Assembly: GCA_031292015.1 (NCBI GenBank)
Contig: JARLHY010000029.1
Coordinates: forward strand, 1-16,384
DNA: 16,384 nt
Reading direction: 5' to 3'
Source: Negativicutes bacterium
Lineage (GTDB): Bacteria; Bacillota_C; Negativicutes; Sporomusales_B; JARLHX01
The notes under the pieces were generated by a model that saw only the letters and a list, made by a program, of their open reading frames with translations, had not been told where the DNA came from and did no database searches. Positions 7,259 to 15,125 of the stretch are shown one piece after another. Positions within the stretch are counted from its first letter, which is position 1; every line of letters begins with the position of its first letter. The position numbers and the translations under genes were made by a program.

Positions 7259-7351
7259 GTCATTAGTCGCGGCGAACCTGCCGCGCCGGCAACTAGCCAT
7301 GACGGACAGGAAAACTGACCTGCGAAGAACACTTTGAAGGGGGTAGTTGGA

Positions 7352-8776
7352 TTGATAACCTGTGAACAACTTTTAAGCAGGCTTGATGACAGCACACTGA
7401 AAGTTAATCATTACAAGATTATCGTCGCCGGAATACTTGGCTGCATGCTTGAGTTTTTTGACTATTTCTTGATCGGATTTGTCCTGGCCTTTATTGTTGT
7501 ACCATGGAAACTGACTTTTGCCCAGGCGACCATTGTGCTGTTGATCGCCGGTGTAGGTGCGATGCTGGGAGCGTTCGGCTTCGGTTACGCCGCCGAGAAG
7601 GTCGGCCGCCGGCCGATCTTTATCATAACTGTTCTTACCTTTTCGATACCCTCTGGCCTCATGTATCTGACTCCGGAAGGAAACTGGATTTATCTGTCGG
7701 CCATGCGTTTTATCGTCGGCCTTGGCGTCGGCGGACTCTACACCATTGACCTGGCGCTGGTGCAGGAATTCGTTCCGGCACGGTATCGCGGAGTCATCAG
7801 CGGACTTTTGACGGCATTCATCCCCATCGGGGTCATGATCGCCAGCGGGATAGCCGGTAATCTGACTCCCATGATCGGCTGGCGGGGGCTGTTCCTGGTT
7901 GCCTTGCTGCCTGCTTTCATGACGCTGCTTGTTCGGGCCTGGATCCCGGAATCGCCGCGCTGGCTGATTTCAAAAGGCCGTTATGAGGAAGCCGCGAAAT
8001 CCATCAACTGGGTGACCGGCAGCAAGGAAGAGTTCTGCGTCGCCGACTTGCAGGCAGGGAGCGCGGCCGCCGAACCCGAACGAAAAGTAAGCTGGCGCGA
8101 ACTGTTCAAGTACCCCCGCAGTCTGATCATCGCCTGTTTGACCAACTTTTGTCTGCAAACCGGTGATTACGGCATGACATTATGGGGCGCGACCCTCTTC
8201 GTCCTGGTGATGAACGTCACCCCGCCCGAGGCGGCAAATCTTTTCTTCCCAGTGGCAATGGGCGGTTTCGCCGGCCGCTGGTTCTGGGCTTACATGTCCG
8301 AGGCGGTAGGCCGGCGGCGGGCCGGGATGATGCTGGGCGTAGGAGCTACCATCACCCTTTTGATTGCCGCTATCTTCAACAGCGTCTTCGTTGGAACCAC
8401 TTCGATATTCTGGCTGGCCTTCATCGCTGCCTACTTCTTCGTCAACGGCGGTATGGCGGTAATCGGCCCATACGCGTCGGAAGTATGGCCCAAGCATCTT
8501 CGCGCCCTGGGCATGGGCGCAGGCTACGGCTGCGGCGGACTGGGCAAAATGTTGGGCCCGGTGGCGCTGGGACTGTTTGCCGGCGGCGGCAACCTGGTTA
8601 CTCCGAAAGCTACGCTGGATGCCATCGGCCCGGCGGTCGGCCTCTGGGCGGCGGCCACCTTCACTGTGGCGATATGCTGTTATTTCGGTCTGGAAACCCG
8701 CAATAAATCCATTGAAGAAATTGACACCCTGGTGCGCGGCAGTACTGCCCCTGCCGAGAAAAACGCCAACGTCTAG
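7352..8776 (+). CDS. MFS transporter, sugar-porter / metabolite:H+ symporter-like
   Basis: This is the probable uptake system for the operon's substrate. The 474-aa protein shows about 12 hydrophobic membrane segments. The first carries LEFFDYFLIGF with acidic E34 and D37, as in metabolite:proton symporters. The loop 2-3 motif is AEKVGRRP, repeated in the second half as AVGRRRAG. PESPRWLISKGRYEEA after the sixth segment is the signature of sugar porters and of related NiaP/SV2-like carriers. Family features point both ways, so the substrate may be a sugar-like compound or an organic acid. Start is TTG 7352 with AAGGGGG (7337-7343) 8 nt before it; an in-frame TTG at 7334 lies upstream of that ribosome binding site and is less likely. 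It is the first gene of the operon, preceded by a long leader. Confidence 0.88.
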   Translation: MITCEQLLSRLDDSTLKVNHYKIIVAGILGCMLEFFDYFLIGFVLAFIVVPWKLTFAQATIVLLIAGVGAMLGAFGFGYAAEKVGRRPIFIITVLTFSIPSGLMYLTPEGNWIYLSAMRFIVGLGVGGLYTIDLALVQEFVPARYRGVISGLLTAFIPIGVMIASGIAGNLTPMIGWRGLFLVALLPAFMTLLVRAWIPESPRWLISKGRYEEAAKSINWVTGSKEEFCVADLQAGSAAAEPERKVSWRELFKYPRSLIIACLTNFCLQTGDYGMTLWGATLFVLVMNVTPPEAANLFFPVAMGGFAGRWFWAYMSEAVGRRRAGMMLGVGATITLLIAAIFNSVFVGTTSIFWLAFIAAYFFVNGGMAVIGPYASEVWPKHLRALGMGAGYGCGGLGKMLGPVALGLFAGGGNLVTPKATLDAIGPAVGLWAAATFTVAICCYFGLETRNKSIEEIDTLVRGSTAPAEKNANV

Positions 8777-8838
8777 GCTGCGACGAGTCCAAGACCTGTT
8801 GCTGCAATAGATTTACAGTCAAAGAGGAGAGGATCGCT

Positions 8839-9579
8839 ATGGAAAACAGAAAAGTTGCCCTGATCACCGGCGGAGCGACCGGAATTGGCAAAGAAGTGGC
8901 CCTGATGCTGGCCGCCAAAGGCATCGATATTGTCATCAATTATTCACGCTCGGAAAAAGATGCCAACGACACCTGCGCCGCGATTCAGGCCGCCGGAGTT
9001 TCCTGTCTGCTGGAAAAAGCCGACGTGGCCAACGATAAGCAGGTACGGGCGATGGTCAAAAACGCTGTCAGCCATTTCGGCCGGCTGGATTACCTGGTCA
9101 ACGGTGCCGGTATGACTGACTTTGTCGACATGGCGGATCTGGAAGGACTCCTGGAAGAGCACTGGGACCGCGCGATGGCGGTCAATGTCAAAGGCCTGTT
9201 CTTTGTCAGCCGGGCTGCCGCTCCCCATCTTAAAAAGTCCGGCGGCAGCATTGTCAATATCAGCTCCCTCGCCGGCTACAACGGCCGGGGCAGCTCTATC
9301 GCCTACGCCGCAGCCAAAGCGGCGGCGATCAGCGTCACCAAGTCACTGGCCGTGGTTCTTGCACCGGATGTGCGCGTCAACAGTGTTGCCCCCGGACCGG
9401 TTATGTCCCGCTGGATGGCCGGGCGGGAGGAAAATGTCCAAAAATTCGCAGCAACGACTCCCCTTGGCAAGATATGCAAGCCGGAGAATGTGGCCGAAGT
9501 GATCGTCCCGCTGTTGTTGTCGGCGGCTCTGGTGACAGGGCAGACTGTGCTGATCGAAGGCGGTTCCAGAATGCAGTAG
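8839..9579 (+). CDS. SDR-family NAD(P)-dependent oxidoreductase (first copy)
   Basis: A classical short-chain dehydrogenase/reductase of 246 aa. It has the cofactor motif TGGATGIG (residues 10-17), NGAG at 88-91 in place of the usual NNAG, and the catalytic set N116, S143, Y156 and K160 (YAAAK). Family members oxidise alcohols or reduce ketones with NAD(P). In this operon it may oxidise a hydroxyl or hemiacetal of the imported compound. The absence of an Asp after strand beta-2 and the sequence NYSRSEKD leave the NAD/NADP preference open. ATG 8839 has GAGGAGAGG (8824-8832) upstream. It is about 65% identical, ungapped over its whole length, to the SDR at 13409-14158, so the two arose by duplication. 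It follows the transporter by 62 nt. Confidence 0.92.
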   Translation: MENRKVALITGGATGIGKEVALMLAAKGIDIVINYSRSEKDANDTCAAIQAAGVSCLLEKADVANDKQVRAMVKNAVSHFGRLDYLVNGAGMTDFVDMADLEGLLEEHWDRAMAVNVKGLFFVSRAAAPHLKKSGGSIVNISSLAGYNGRGSSIAYAAAKAAAISVTKSLAVVLAPDVRVNSVAPGPVMSRWMAGREENVQKFAATTPLGKICKPENVAEVIVPLLLSAALVTGQTVLIEGGSRMQ

Positions 9580-9597
9580 GCAAAATAAATCCAAACA

Positions 9598-9656
9598 GCC
9601 AAATGGAGGAAAGATACTGGTTTTAGATGAAAAACCGGGTCTTGAATCCATTTGGC
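9598..9656 (+). promoter_or_regulatory. Large intercistronic hairpin between the first SDR gene and the Dabb gene
   Basis: GCCAAATGG (9598-9606) pairs perfectly with CCATTTGGC (9648-9656). Inside it AAGA (9611-9614) pairs with TCTT (9640-9643) and CTGGTTTT (9617-9624) with AAAACCGG (9631-9638, one G-U), around a 6-nt loop. This makes 21 bp broken by two internal loops. No T run follows, so it is not a terminator. It may stabilise or guide processing of the operon mRNA. Confidence 0.55.
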
Positions 9657-9680
9657 CTTACTTTGAAGGGATGGACAGCT

Positions 9681-9998
9681 ATGCTTCAACGAGTAGTTTG
9701 TTTTAAATACAAGCCTGAAACATCCGAAGAACAGATCAACGCCCATCTGGAAGGCTTCAGAAAACTGCCGGAAATAGTACCAGGCATCGCGTCATACCGG
9801 GGCGGGTTGTGTTTTCCCAACGTCAACGGCGCCCTGCCGGAATATTCCTCGATGCATTACCTGACCTTCAAAACACTGGAAGACATGGCTGCGTACTTTC
9901 ATCACCTCGATCATCAGAAATTCGGCAAATTCGGCGGTGAGATCTCGGAAAAGATCCTTGTTCTTAATTCGGAAATCAGTGCCGAAGTCAGGGCATAG
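9681..9998 (+). CDS. Dabb (stress-responsive A/B barrel) domain protein
   Basis: A 105-aa single-domain protein of the dimeric alpha/beta barrel (Dabb) family. It shows the typical start MLQRVVCFKYKPETSEEQI, a central PGIASYRGGL segment, and HYLTFKTLEDMAAYFHHLDHQKF near the C-terminus. Family members are small dimeric proteins. Some are enzymes of unusual ring or lactone chemistry, and many have no known role. Start ATG 9681 is chosen because it begins exactly at the domain; GAAGGG (9665-9670) lies 10 nt upstream. The in-frame ATG 9627 lies inside the preceding hairpin and is rejected. Its place in a catabolic operon beside two hydrolases suggests a cyclase, isomerase or mutarotase role, which is inference. 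Confidence 0.85.
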   Translation: MLQRVVCFKYKPETSEEQINAHLEGFRKLPEIVPGIASYRGGLCFPNVNGALPEYSSMHYLTFKTLEDMAAYFHHLDHQKFGKFGGEISEKILVLNSEISAEVRA

Positions 9999-10023
9999 CC
10001 CGGGCAAAGAAAGGAAGGGTCCT

Positions 10024-10947
10024 ATGAGCGATTTTGACAAAGCAAACACTGTACCGGCTGCTGCGGACGCCCTCCAGGTGCCATTTTCGGCCGGAACGTC
10101 CCGGCCGAAATTCCGGGCCCCGGAAAAGACCTGCGACTGTCACCACCATATCTTTGACCCTGTTCGCTTTCCCTATGCGCCGGAAGAAGCCCACAATCAA
10201 CAGCCTCCGGCGACGGTGGACGATTACCGGCTGCTCAAGACGAGACTGGGAATCGCTCGCAATGTCATCGTCCAACCCACCGCATACGGGCTGGACAACC
10301 GCTGTACCCTTGACGCGCTGAAACAGGGGGGCAGCAGCAGCCGGGCCATCGTGGTGGTCGACACCGGCGTGGCGGACAAGGAACTTGTGCGGATGCATGA
10401 TCTGGGTGTGCGGGGAATTCGTTTCAACATCGTCGCCGAGGGCGCCCTGCAAAAAAGCCTCGCCATGATCGAACCGCTGTCCGGGCGGGTCGCCGAACTG
10501 GGCTGGCAGGTCCACTTCTGGGCGAAACCTGACGACATCGTAAGTATCGCCGACCTATTGCTGAGGCTGCCGTCGGCTATCGTGTTCGATCACTTCGGCC
10601 ATATCCCGCAGCCGGCCGGGGCGGAGCATCCCGCGTTCCGGGTCATCTGCCGGCTGATTGACGGCGGCCGGACCTGGGTCAAACTGTCAGGGGCCTATCA
10701 GGACAGCAAAATAGGTGCGCCAGGCTACGATGACGCCGTTAAACTCGGGCAGGCTTATGTGCGGTACGCCCCGGAGCGGATGGTATGGGGCAGCGACTGG
10801 CCCCACCCCGGGATCTGGGCAGCCAGGAAACCGATGGTCAACGACGCCGAGCTTTTTGATACCCTCGGGGCAATCGCTCCTGAAGAGAGTTTGCGCAACC
10901 GGATTCTCGCCGACAACCCCGCGATACTGTTTGATTTTCCGCGCTGA
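10024..10947 (+). CDS. Amidohydrolase family 2 protein, probable lactonase (COG3618 type)
   Basis: A 307-aa TIM-barrel hydrolase of the COG3618 branch of the amidohydrolase superfamily. This branch includes 2-pyrone-4,6-dicarboxylate lactonase (LigI), 4-sulfomuconolactone hydrolase and L-fucono/L-rhamnono-lactonases. Visible active-site elements are CDCHHHIFDP (H40 and H42), GVRGIRFN (residues 128-135), a His at VHFWAK (H164), FDHFGH (D189-H193), VKLSGAY (219-225) and WGSDWPHP with the likely catalytic D258. The most probable reaction is hydrolysis of a lactone formed by one of the SDR dehydrogenases. About 35 residues precede the barrel, longer than in LigI. ATG 10024 has GGAAGGG (10012-10018) upstream. 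The exact substrate is unknown. Confidence 0.87.
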   Translation: MSDFDKANTVPAAADALQVPFSAGTSRPKFRAPEKTCDCHHHIFDPVRFPYAPEEAHNQQPPATVDDYRLLKTRLGIARNVIVQPTAYGLDNRCTLDALKQGGSSSRAIVVVDTGVADKELVRMHDLGVRGIRFNIVAEGALQKSLAMIEPLSGRVAELGWQVHFWAKPDDIVSIADLLLRLPSAIVFDHFGHIPQPAGAEHPAFRVICRLIDGGRTWVKLSGAYQDSKIGAPGYDDAVKLGQAYVRYAPERMVWGSDWPHPGIWAARKPMVNDAELFDTLGAIAPEESLRNRILADNPAILFDFPR

Positions 10948-11000
10948 CACCGATAGCGGCGAGCGACGGACAATGGAAAAACCTAAGGGGGAATACGGCT

Positions 11001-11915
11001 GTGATTCATGAACAAACACCGAAACCACAAAATAACCCGGTCGGCATGATCGGGCTTGGCATCATGGGATCGGCGATGGCGGCCAATCTGATCAAGTCAG
11101 GCTTCGCCGTCATCGGCACCGACGTGTTGGCCAAAGGCCGTGACGAGCTGGCGTCAGCCGGCGGAACCGCGGTAGCCGGCGCCAGCGAAATCGGCCGCCG
11201 CTGCCGGCACATCATTCTGGCGCTGCCGTCGGAAGCCGCGCTCCGGGAGGTCTGCGCCGATCTGGCAGCAAGCTGCGCACCGGGAGCCATCGTTATGGAG
11301 ACCGGCACCCTGCCGCTCACCGCCAAACAGGAAATGCGCGAGCTGCTTGCCGGAAAAGGGGTTATCCTGCTGGACTGCACCCTGTCGGGAACCGGCGCCC
11401 AGGCCAGGAACCGCGATCTGGCGGTTTACGCCAGCGGCGACGAAGCGGCGATCGAGGAAATGGCGCCGATCATCGACGGCTTTGCCCGGGTTTGTTATCG
11501 CCTGGGGGAATTCGGCAACGGCATGAAAATGAAACTTGTGGCCAACCTGCTTGTCGCCATCCATAACGTGGCAGCGGCCGAAGCGGTGCTGCTGGGCGCG
11601 CGCTCCGGCCTCGACCCGGCGACAGTAGTCAAGGTGGTAGCCGACGGCGCGGGCGGTTCACGCATGCTTCAGGTCCGAGGCCCGGCGATGGTAAACCGGA
11701 CCTGGGACGAGGCGACAATGAAGCACTCCATCTGGCAAAAGGATATGAGGCTGATCGGTGAAGCCCTGGAGAAATCCGGCAGCCCGGCCCCGCTTTTTGC
11801 CGCAAGCATCCCGATCTATAATGCTGCCATGGCTTCCGGTCACGCCGACCATGATACCGCGGCAGTGTATGAGGTACTGGAACGGATGACCCGGCAATTC
11901 CCTGACCGGGATTAA
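11001..11915 (+). CDS. NAD(P)-dependent beta-hydroxyacid dehydrogenase (HIBADH family)
   Basis: A 304-aa member of the 3-hydroxyisobutyrate / tartronate-semialdehyde reductase family, which interconverts beta-hydroxyacids and their semialdehydes or ketoacids. The nucleotide loop GLGIMG is at residues 18-23. The catalytic region is GNGMKMKLVANLL with K178 and N182. The substrate-binding segment reads DCTLSGTGAQA (residues 125-135), where most family members have DAPVSGG. This places it in a divergent subgroup whose substrate I cannot name. Start GTG 11001 has AAGGGGG (10985-10991) 9 nt upstream. In the operon it may act on the hydroxyacid released by the lactonase. Confidence 0.88.
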   Translation: MIHEQTPKPQNNPVGMIGLGIMGSAMAANLIKSGFAVIGTDVLAKGRDELASAGGTAVAGASEIGRRCRHIILALPSEAALREVCADLAASCAPGAIVMETGTLPLTAKQEMRELLAGKGVILLDCTLSGTGAQARNRDLAVYASGDEAAIEEMAPIIDGFARVCYRLGEFGNGMKMKLVANLLVAIHNVAAAEAVLLGARSGLDPATVVKVVADGAGGSRMLQVRGPAMVNRTWDEATMKHSIWQKDMRLIGEALEKSGSPAPLFAASIPIYNAAMASGHADHDTAAVYEVLERMTRQFPDRD

Positions 11916-11958
11916 AGCCGGAGCCCGGCATACAGACATTTTAAGGAGGCAGATCAAT

Positions 11959-12936
11959 ATGAGTGGTAAAGTGGACAAAGCTAAAATGGAACAATACGCC
12001 GAACAGGTGAAAAACTGGAACAAATGGGGCCCGAGTGACGAATTAGGCACCCTCAACTACGTAAACCCCGCCGCTATCGTCAACGCAGCTTCGCTGATCC
12101 AGAGAGGTTCGGTGTTTTCCCTGGCCATCCCGATGGATGTGAATGGTCCGCAGTGGGGTGAGCGGGGCCGAACCAACCCCAACCGCACCATGATCTTCAC
12201 CGGAACCGACGCCATCATGGGCCGGCAGGACCAGTTCAAAATCCGCTACGCCGACGACATGGTCACCATGCCCCTCCAGTGCGCGACTCACTGGGACGCC
12301 CTTGGCCATATTTTCTATGAATACTATGATGATGATAAAAAACGGAATGTCGTGATGTGGAACGGCTATTCGGCCGAAAATGTGGACAGCTTCGGCTGCA
12401 ATAAATGCGGCATTCAAAACACCAAGGAAAAGCTGGTCGGCCGTGGCGTGCTGCTTGATATGGCCCGCTACCTGGGCTGCGAATCAATGGAGGCCGGGCA
12501 GGGGATCACCGCCGAGGACCTAGATAAATGTGCCGCGATGTTCAACGTCCAGATCAAACCAGGCGACTTTGTCAACGTCAGAACAGGCTTCCTTGGTGCC
12601 CACATGAAATCCGGCGTCTGGGGCAAATACGCCGGCGGCGACGCTCCCGGCCTGGAATTCGAAACTCTGACCTGGCTGCATGAAAAACAGGTTGCGGCCA
12701 TCGCCACCGACACCTGGGGCGTCGAAGTGCGGCCGAACCGCAGCGACGAATATCTCCAGCCGTGGCACTGGCTCGCCGTGCCCATCCTCGGCATCACCAT
12801 GGGCGAAAATTTCTATCTCGATAAACTGGCCGACGACTGTGCCACAGACCGTCGCTACGAGTTCTTCTTCGTCGCTCCGTCGCTTCCGTTCACCAACGGT
12901 GCCGGATCACCGACAAATCCACTGGCGATAAAATAA
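11959..12936 (+). CDS. Cyclase-family metal-dependent hydrolase (PF04199)
   Basis: A 325-aa protein of the cyclase family, which includes kynurenine formamidase and isatin hydrolase. Members hydrolyse cyclic or acyclic amides and esters using bound metal. The metal motif reads QCATHWDALGH (residues 107-117; H111, D113, H117). The first His of the canonical HxGTHxDxPxH is Gln here, as in the longer cyclase subgroup to which this protein belongs. Other subgroup landmarks are GRGVLLDMARYLG, LQPWHWLAVPILGITMGENF and a C-terminal FFVAPSLPFTNGAGSPTNPLA. ATG 11959 is preceded by AAGGAGG (11942-11948). A role in opening a ring or cleaving a C-N or C-O bond of the substrate is likely; the actual compound is unknown. 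Confidence 0.88.
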   Translation: MSGKVDKAKMEQYAEQVKNWNKWGPSDELGTLNYVNPAAIVNAASLIQRGSVFSLAIPMDVNGPQWGERGRTNPNRTMIFTGTDAIMGRQDQFKIRYADDMVTMPLQCATHWDALGHIFYEYYDDDKKRNVVMWNGYSAENVDSFGCNKCGIQNTKEKLVGRGVLLDMARYLGCESMEAGQGITAEDLDKCAAMFNVQIKPGDFVNVRTGFLGAHMKSGVWGKYAGGDAPGLEFETLTWLHEKQVAAIATDTWGVEVRPNRSDEYLQPWHWLAVPILGITMGENFYLDKLADDCATDRRYEFFFVAPSLPFTNGAGSPTNPLAIK

Positions 12937-12955
12937 ACAAAGGGAGTAGATCACG

Positions 12956-13366
12956 ATGGAAAATATCGACATGAAACTGGCCTGCAAACTGGTTGCCATG
13001 GCCACCGAGAAAGCTCAGAAGGATTTCCAGCGTCCGATCTGCGTGGCAATCTGCGATACATCCGGCTTCCTCACGGCCTATGCCCGTATGGAGGGATCCC
13101 CGCTCCGCAGCATCGAGATCTGCCAGCGCAAAGCTTACACCGCGGTGCGGATGGGCGTCAACACCGACGCTTTTCTGGAGAGGCTCAGGAACGACAACAT
13201 TCCGGCCGGTTATTTCGGGGACGACCGGTTCACAGCCCTGCCTGGCGGTAATGTACTCAAGAACGCCGAGGGCAGGATGATCGGCGGTATCGGCGTCAGC
13301 GGGCTGGCTTCGTCGGAGGACAAACAAATTACCGACGCTCTGGCCGCTTTCGTGGCTGGTGCCTAG
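12956..13366 (+). CDS. GlcG/HbpS-like protein (DUF336, PF03928)
   Basis: A 136-aa single-domain protein of the GlcG/HbpS family. It has the typical DTSGFLTAYARMEGSPLRSI segment, ICQRKAYTAVRMG, and a glycine-rich end IGGIGVSGLASSEDKQI. Family members sit in many catabolic operons (glycolate, propanediol, aromatic and sugar-acid pathways). Some bind haem or corrinoids, and most have no proven role. ATG 12956 has AAAGGGAG (12939-12946) upstream, and the gene begins 19 nt after the cyclase gene, so the two are probably translated together. No extra domain or signal peptide is seen. Confidence 0.87.
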   Translation: MENIDMKLACKLVAMATEKAQKDFQRPICVAICDTSGFLTAYARMEGSPLRSIEICQRKAYTAVRMGVNTDAFLERLRNDNIPAGYFGDDRFTALPGGNVLKNAEGRMIGGIGVSGLASSEDKQITDALAAFVAGA

Positions 13367-13408
13367 TCTGATGTCGGTTGAGTTTTCAGCATAAGCGGAG
13401 GGATTGTT

Positions 13409-14158
13409 ATGGATGACAAAAAAGTTGCGTTAATCACCGGCGGGGCGACAGGCATCGGCAAGGAATGCGCCCTGCTTCTGGCTGGCCTCGGGATACATAT
13501 CGCCCTGAACTACTCCCGGTCGGAAAAAGACGCCCGCGAGACCGCCAAACTTGTCGAGGCGAAGGGCGTTTCCTGCTGGCTGTACCAGGCTGATGTCGGC
13601 AAGGACCAGGAAGTGCGGTCAATGGTTGCCAGTGTCGTGAAACAGGCCGGAAGACTGGACTATGTGGTAAATTCGGCCGGCGCCACCGACTTCATCAACA
13701 TGGCCGACCTTGAAGAAGTGAGCGAGGAACACTGGGACAAAGTGTTGTCCATCAATGTCAAAGGCGTGTTTTACGTCTGCCGCGCCGCTGCCCCCCACTT
13801 GAAGGAGGCCCACGGCAGCATCGTCAATATTACTTCCCTCTCCGGCCTGACCGGGCAGGGCAGTTCGGTAGCCTATGCCACATCCAAAGGGGCCGCCATT
13901 TCCCTGACCAAATCCCTGGCTCTCGCCCTTGCTCCCGTGGTACGCGTCAACAGCGTCGCTCCGGGACCTGTGCTGACCCGCTGGATGGCAGGGCGGGAGG
14001 AAGGCGTCCTGAAATTCGGCGCCAGAACACCCCTTGGCAAGGTCTGCAGTCCCCGGGACGTAGCCGACGTGGTGGTTCCGATACTGGTTTCGGCGGGCAT
14101 GATGACCGGTCAGACGGTGGTTGTCGACGGCGGGTCGGTGAACGGCGCCATATTGTAG
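13409..14158 (+). CDS. SDR-family NAD(P)-dependent oxidoreductase (second copy)
   Basis: A 249-aa short-chain dehydrogenase and paralogue of the SDR at 8839-9579. A hand alignment without gaps gives 159 identical residues over 246, about 65%. The cofactor motif TGGATGIG (10-17) and catalytic N116, S143, Y156 and K160 (YATSK) are intact. NSAG (88-91) replaces the NGAG of the first copy. Conserved stretches include NYSRSEKDA, MADLEEVSEEHWD and RVNSVAPGPV. The copies differ mostly in the substrate-loop and helix regions (e.g. residues 41-50, 78-80 and the C-terminal tail), so they may oxidise different hydroxyls or successive intermediates. ATG 13409 has GCGGAGGG (13395-13402) upstream. A terminator-like hairpin follows the gene. 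Confidence 0.92.
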   Translation: MDDKKVALITGGATGIGKECALLLAGLGIHIALNYSRSEKDARETAKLVEAKGVSCWLYQADVGKDQEVRSMVASVVKQAGRLDYVVNSAGATDFINMADLEEVSEEHWDKVLSINVKGVFYVCRAAAPHLKEAHGSIVNITSLSGLTGQGSSVAYATSKGAAISLTKSLALALAPVVRVNSVAPGPVLTRWMAGREEGVLKFGARTPLGKVCSPRDVADVVVPILVSAGMMTGQTVVVDGGSVNGAIL

Positions 14159-14166
14159 CAGGTCGT

Positions 14167-14208
14167 GGAGGCTGTCCCTTCACCGGAGAAGGACAGTCTC
14201 CTTGTTTT
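14167..14208 (+). terminator. Terminator-like hairpin inside the operon
   Basis: GGAGGCTGTCC (14167-14177) pairs with GGACAGTCTCC (14191-14201), 11 bp with one G-U. Three more pairs (TTC/GAA) lie inside past a bulged C, and TTGTTTT (14202-14208) follows. This would end or reduce transcription before the transketolase genes. No clear promoter is seen in the 70 nt that remain, so read-through is the simplest view. Confidence 0.6.
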
Positions 14209-14277
14209 GCCTTCAGTATCAATTACCCCGATGTTCCACCGTAAGCAACTCATATTATGCGGAAACGGGTGATAAAA

Positions 14278-15108
14278 ATGGATGAACAGAAAGCCGGGGA
14301 TCTCGCGAACCTTGCTCAGCGAATCAGGCGCGAAACCCTGCGTGAATTCAAGGCCATCGGGTTCGGCCATATCGGCGGGTCGATGTCCATCGTGGAAGTA
14401 CTGGCCGCCCTTTACGGCAGCATCATGAAGTACAATCCGAAAAATCCCCGCTGGGAAGACCGCGACTGGCTCATCGTATCCAAGGGTCACGCCGGTCCGG
14501 CGGTATATGCCGCCCTTGCCCTGGCCGGCTATTTTCCGCTGGCCGAGCTGGACACCCTGAACCAGCCGGGAACCAACCTGCCCAGTCACTGTGACCGGAA
14601 CAAAACCCCCGGGATCGACATGACCACAGGCTCCCTGGGCCAGGGAATATCCACCGCCATCGGCGTGGCCCTCGGCCATCGGCTGGCAAAGAAGGATAAC
14701 TACGTCTACCTGATTCTTGGCGACGGTGAATGCAACGAGGGTCAGATATGGGAAGGGGCCCAGTTTGCGGCCCACTGGAAGGTTGACCACCTGATCACCT
14801 TTGTCGACGCTAACAAAAAACAGCTGGACGGATACACCAAAGACATCAACGACCTGACCAGCCTAGCCGAAAAGTTCGCCTGCTTCGGCTGGCACAGCCA
14901 GAGCGTCGACGGCCACGACCCGGACCAGATCGTCGCGGCGGTGGAGAGAGCCAAGGCTGAGCCGGGACGCCCGTCAGTCATCGTTCTCAACACCGTGAAA
15001 GGAAAGGATTGCAGCTTCGCCGAGTCGATTTTCCTGAACCATCACATGGTCATTACACCCGATATGGCCGATGAAGCGATCGGTAAACTGGAAGCAGGCT
15101 GCAAATAA
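14278..15108 (+). CDS. Transketolase-like protein, N-terminal (TPP-binding) subunit
   Basis: A 276-aa protein equal to the pyrophosphate-binding half of transketolase; the other half is the next gene. It shows GHIGGSMS (30-37), SKGHAGPAVYAAL with H71, TGSLGQG (117-123), and the thiamine-diphosphate motif starting GDGE (148-151) and ending near DANKKQLDG. Such split transketolases move two-carbon ketol units between sugars, often with specialised rather than pentose-phosphate substrates. I chose ATG 14278, with GGGTGA (14267-14272) just upstream; ATG 14257 in the same frame has no ribosome binding site. The preceding 119-nt gap holds a terminator-like hairpin. It is the first reaction in the window that links the pathway to central metabolism. 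Confidence 0.92.
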   Translation: MDEQKAGDLANLAQRIRRETLREFKAIGFGHIGGSMSIVEVLAALYGSIMKYNPKNPRWEDRDWLIVSKGHAGPAVYAALALAGYFPLAELDTLNQPGTNLPSHCDRNKTPGIDMTTGSLGQGISTAIGVALGHRLAKKDNYVYLILGDGECNEGQIWEGAQFAAHWKVDHLITFVDANKKQLDGYTKDINDLTSLAEKFACFGWHSQSVDGHDPDQIVAAVERAKAEPGRPSVIVLNTVKGKDCSFAESIFLNHHMVITPDMADEAIGKLEAGCK

Positions 15109-15125
15109 AAAGGGCGGTGATAAAC

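Larger units (their letters stand above)
6987..7351 (+). other. Long operon leader (about 380 nt) without an annotated gene
   Basis: The stretch between the promoter and the transporter gene has no convincing protein gene. It contains a weak operator-like site (7094-7109), two very short ORFs with ribosome binding sites (7035-7070 and 7151-7174), and several hairpins: CGCCAG/CTGGCG (7195-7200 with 7209-7214), a terminator-like one (7225-7258), and CGCGGC/GCCGCG (7268-7273 with 7280-7285). I do not recognise a known riboswitch class in it. Confidence 0.6.

Noticed and set aside
9617..9706. A 29-codon frame from CTG 9617 with GGAGG 7 nt upstream
   Set aside because: It lies in the hairpin and overlaps the Dabb start; the peptide resembles nothing known and the CTG start is rare.
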